From: an uncultured Opitutia bacterium
Lineage (GTDB): Bacteria; Verrucomicrobiota; Verrucomicrobiae; Opitutales; UBA953
Assembly: GCA_903859115.1 (NCBI GenBank)
Contig: CAIOLH010000115.1
Location: forward strand, 1-9,034
Reading direction: 5' to 3'
DNA length: 9,034 bases
Shown: one piece after another, positions 6,981 to 9,034 of the stretch
How positions within the stretch are numbered: position 1 is the stretch's first letter
Layout: each line of letters opens with the position of its first letter
Made by a program: the position numbers and the translations under genes
Notes under the pieces: generated by a model
What the model was told of the DNA's origin: nothing
Databases searched by the model: none
What the model saw: the letters and a program-made list of their open reading frames with translations, nothing else

Positions 6981-8801
6981 TTATTGACGGGGGGTTAAGG
7001 TTACCGAACGGAGTCGCATTAACTCTTTGCCGGTGATGGTCTCGGTCAGAACTTGAACATTCAGTTCACCAGGTTCAACCGTGACAGTGCCGAGATTTAC
7101 TTCTACAGCATCACCCATTTTAGTGACCTCTCCTTTGAGTTTCTGGTTTCCAATTTCTACAACATAGGTGCCGCCGAAGGTATCTGTACTTTTCTTAATC
7201 ACAGCTCCGGCATCAGTCTCAACCTTTTTGTCAGCAACAGGCGCGTCATAGCTGACAACGACATCAAACGTTGTTTTCTGGTTTAAGCGAGATGACCACT
7301 TAACGCCGCACTCTTTCTTGGTCCAGCCAGTCACATTCATTGAGATGATTTGGCCGCGGTTAAGTCTCCAACCCGCTTTATCGGTCTGACCTAATAATTC
7401 CGCAAAGAAAACAGTGAGTTTATTCGGAACATTGTTTTGTAAGAGGAACGCTGAATCTCCCACAGGAGCAGCTTTGCACTTCACTAAAATAACAGTGTCG
7501 GATTTATCAGGCATTTCTTTCGGAATATCTATTTCTAAATCTAAGCCGTTACGTTTAACGGATAATTGTTTGTCGCGATTCGATAATAATACAACGCTCT
7601 CAACATCGGCCTTTAATCCACCGACGACTAATTTACCGTCTGCAGGCCAATCAAATACGTGAAGATAAAGGTTATTTCCTTTTAGGGTAGTATCTCCCCA
7701 GGCCTGTCTCATGAGAGGTGTGCGAACAGTTCCGCGAATCGATTCGCCATTCACATCCCACCATTTTCCGATTTCACTAAGAATTGCTAAATCCTCCGGA
7801 GCCATTTTTCCATTTCCCATTGGACCTATATTCAAGAGGAGATTTCCTCCCTTGGCAGCGGCCTTAGCTAAAATATGAATAAAGTGGGCCGGGGATTTAT
7901 GGGTCTTATCCAACTTGTGATAACCATAAGAATTATTGGTCGTAGGAATTGCTTCCCAGTCTTTTTCTTCGGGCTTCGACATTGGACCAAACTCAACCGG
8001 ACAATCAGGAGTCGAGAGGTAATCACCATAGATAGCTCCAGCCACACGTCCGTTAATAATCAGATTAGGATCCTGCTTGCGTAGGTAGGCTAAAATTTCT
8101 TCGTTCAGTTCTTTAGGATTATGGTGTGGAGTATCGCCCCAGAAAAGTGCGGGGTGATAATTTTCGATGAGCTCTTTGATTTGAGGGAAAACTTTTTTCT
8201 CCACTACCGCCTTGCGACGCTCAGGGCCATTAGGCTCAGGATAACGAGGGTCGCCAGAAATCGACCAGTCTTGAGCATGCGAATAATAGAATCCTAATTT
8301 TACGCCGTATTTATCACACGCTGCTTTTAATTCCTTCATCGGATCTCGGCCAAACTTACTCGTCTTTACAACGTTGTAGTCATCAACCTTAGAATCGAAC
8401 ATGGCGACACCGTCATGGTGCATTGAGGTAATCACGATATACTGCATGCCGGTGGCTTTAACTGTCTTCACCCATTCATCGGCATTAAATTCTACAGGAT
8501 TAAAAGGCTTCACAACGCTTTCTAAATACTCCTCGCGATTAATTTTCATAATGCGCTGTAAGTGTTCAGCGTAGCCTTCTACTTTCTGACCCTTCCACTC
8601 ACCGCCAAAGCCGGAATAGACGCCCCAGTGAATGAACATACCAAACTTTGCTTCTCTCCACCACGCCAAGCGGGCATCCTTATTTGGATCCTCCGCCGAT
8701 GGAGTAATTTTAGCGGGTGCCGGTGGGGTGGTTTGCGCGCGGATATTCCAACTAGGGAAGATGTATAATACAGCAGTGATGATAAGCATGGGTAATCGCA
8801 T
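6981..8801 (-). CDS. Secreted GH29 alpha-L-fucosidase with C-terminal accessory domain
   Basis: A 606-aa exported enzyme that removes terminal alpha-L-fucose from glycans. Residues 1-22 form a signal peptide (hydrophobic LPMLIITAVLYIFPSW, likely cut after IRA), then a Pro/Thr-rich linker. The GH29 catalytic barrel shows WWREAKFGMFIHWGVYSG at 47-64, MHHDG at 127-131, KLGFYYSHAQDW at 168-179 and LFWGD at 219-223, with D223 the likely nucleophile (family pattern W-x-D). DWEAIPTTNNSYGY at 281-294 and GGNLLLNIGP at 318-327 complete it. A beta-rich sandwich follows to about 443. Residues about 460-606 form a further beta-rich, carbohydrate-binding-like domain. The acid/base residue varies in GH29 and is not assigned. 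No lipobox Cys is seen, so it is periplasmic or released. The gene converges on the permease, sharing a terminator. Confidence 0.93.
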   Translation of the reverse strand: MRLPMLIITAVLYIFPSWNIRAQTTPPAPAKITPSAEDPNKDARLAWWREAKFGMFIHWGVYSGFGGEWKGQKVEGYAEHLQRIMKINREEYLESVVKPFNPVEFNADEWVKTVKATGMQYIVITSMHHDGVAMFDSKVDDYNVVKTSKFGRDPMKELKAACDKYGVKLGFYYSHAQDWSISGDPRYPEPNGPERRKAVVEKKVFPQIKELIENYHPALFWGDTPHHNPKELNEEILAYLRKQDPNLIINGRVAGAIYGDYLSTPDCPVEFGPMSKPEEKDWEAIPTTNNSYGYHKLDKTHKSPAHFIHILAKAAAKGGNLLLNIGPMGNGKMAPEDLAILSEIGKWWDVNGESIRGTVRTPLMRQAWGDTTLKGNNLYLHVFDWPADGKLVVGGLKADVESVVLLSNRDKQLSVKRNGLDLEIDIPKEMPDKSDTVILVKCKAAPVGDSAFLLQNNVPNKLTVFFAELLGQTDKAGWRLNRGQIISMNVTGWTKKECGVKWSSRLNQKTTFDVVVSYDAPVADKKVETDAGAVIKKSTDTFGGTYVVEIGNQKLKGEVTKMGDAVEVNLGTVTVEPGELNVQVLTETITGKELMRLRSVTLTPRQ

Positions 8802-8815
8802 AGATTTTTAGATTC

Positions 8816-8835
8816 GGAACTCGGGTATAAGTTCC
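8816..8835. promoter_or_regulatory. Inverted repeat upstream of the fucosidase gene
   Basis: GGAACT (8816-8821) and AGTTCC (8830-8835) form a perfect 6-bp inverted repeat with an 8-base spacer, 14-34 bases before the fucosidase ATG. On the minus strand the spacer contains TATACC, a possible -10 element, with no convincing -35. A repressor or activator site overlapping the promoter is plausible. The same sequence is not seen before the permease or the regulator. Confidence 0.3.
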
Positions 8836-8906
8836 AATATTGAGGTTAAATTTCCTGCTCATTACACCAAAGACAATATTTCATTTACCATCATATATGA
8901 GGTTTA

Positions 8907-8998
8907 GGGGACAAGGTTACATGGGGACACGCTGGCACGGGGAGATACAAATACATTCACTACCCCTTGTCACCTTGCCCACGTGCCCACTTATCCCC
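8907..8998. repeat. 92-bp palindromic element made of degenerate octamers
   Basis: The left arm reads as contiguous 8-bp units on the plus strand: GGGACAAG, GTTACATG, GGGACACG, CTGGCACG (8908-8939), then GGGAGATA (8940-8947). The right arm carries the same kind of units on the minus strand: GGGATAAG (8997-8990), TGGGCACG (8989-8982), TGGGCAAG (8981-8974), GTGACAAG (8973-8966), then GGGTAGTG (8965-8958). The two arms are in exact register about a 10-base centre (8948-8957). By hand 25 of 41 positions pair, 8 of 9 in the outermost block. It contains no open reading frame that I can support. Confidence 0.7.
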
Positions 8999-9034
8999 TC
9001 GCGTGTAAAGCACGCGATCCTTGTCACCATCCCC
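8999..9034. repeat. Hairpin plus a further octamer unit at the window edge
   Basis: Directly after the 92-bp palindrome is a perfect 7-bp stem, TCGCGTG (8999-9005) with CACGCGA (9011-9017), around the loop TAAAG. It lacks a T-tract. Then comes another octamer, CTTGTCAC at 9020-9027 (GTGACAAG on the minus strand), and CATCCCC, where the window ends. The repeat region probably continues to the right. Confidence 0.55.

Noticed and set aside
8907..9034. CRISPR array
   Set aside because: Units are 8 bp, degenerate and contiguous without spacers, and run in opposite orientations in the two arms.

Overview
The window looks like a chromosomal segment of a Verrucomicrobiota bacterium, probably on the Opitutae side. 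This is inferred from gene content, not from a marker gene. The signs are an ebo (metabolite-traffic) cluster led by a small unrecognised 90-aa protein, a secreted GH29 fucosidase beside an oversized MFS permease, a PAS-AraC regulator, a 'GSEWV'-type cytochrome c, and little use of Shine-Dalgarno sites. There are no rRNA or tRNA genes, CRISPR arrays, transposases or phage genes.

Left half (1-4222, all leftward). From about 3700 down to base 1 the genes are packed with gaps of 0-10 bases, consistent with one operon: a GT-A-like glycosyltransferase, a YbjQ-family protein, the 90-aa protein, a TatD-like hydrolase (EboB), a TIM-barrel protein (EboE), and the first 55 codons of a UbiA-like membrane prenyltransferase (EboC) running off the left edge. 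EboC starts inside the EboE stop codon (TGATG). In cyanobacteria ebo genes are needed to move a scytonemin precursor to the periplasm; the cargo here is unknown. Upstream of the glycosyltransferase, on the same strand, is a small secreted mono-haem cytochrome c.

Right half (4375-8801). A PAS-AraC regulator and an MFS permease run rightward. A GH29 alpha-L-fucosidase runs towards them and meets the permease at a strong bidirectional terminator (6931-6961). I read this as a small fucose-utilisation locus: the exported fucosidase frees L-fucose, the permease imports it and the regulator controls expression. No intracellular fucose catabolic gene is present in the window.

Right edge (8802-9034). 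This stretch is non-coding. It holds an inverted repeat near the fucosidase start and then a phase-perfect 92-bp imperfect palindrome built from degenerate 8-bp units in opposite orientations. A 7-bp-stem hairpin and one more unit follow. This repeat is the least explained structure in the window.
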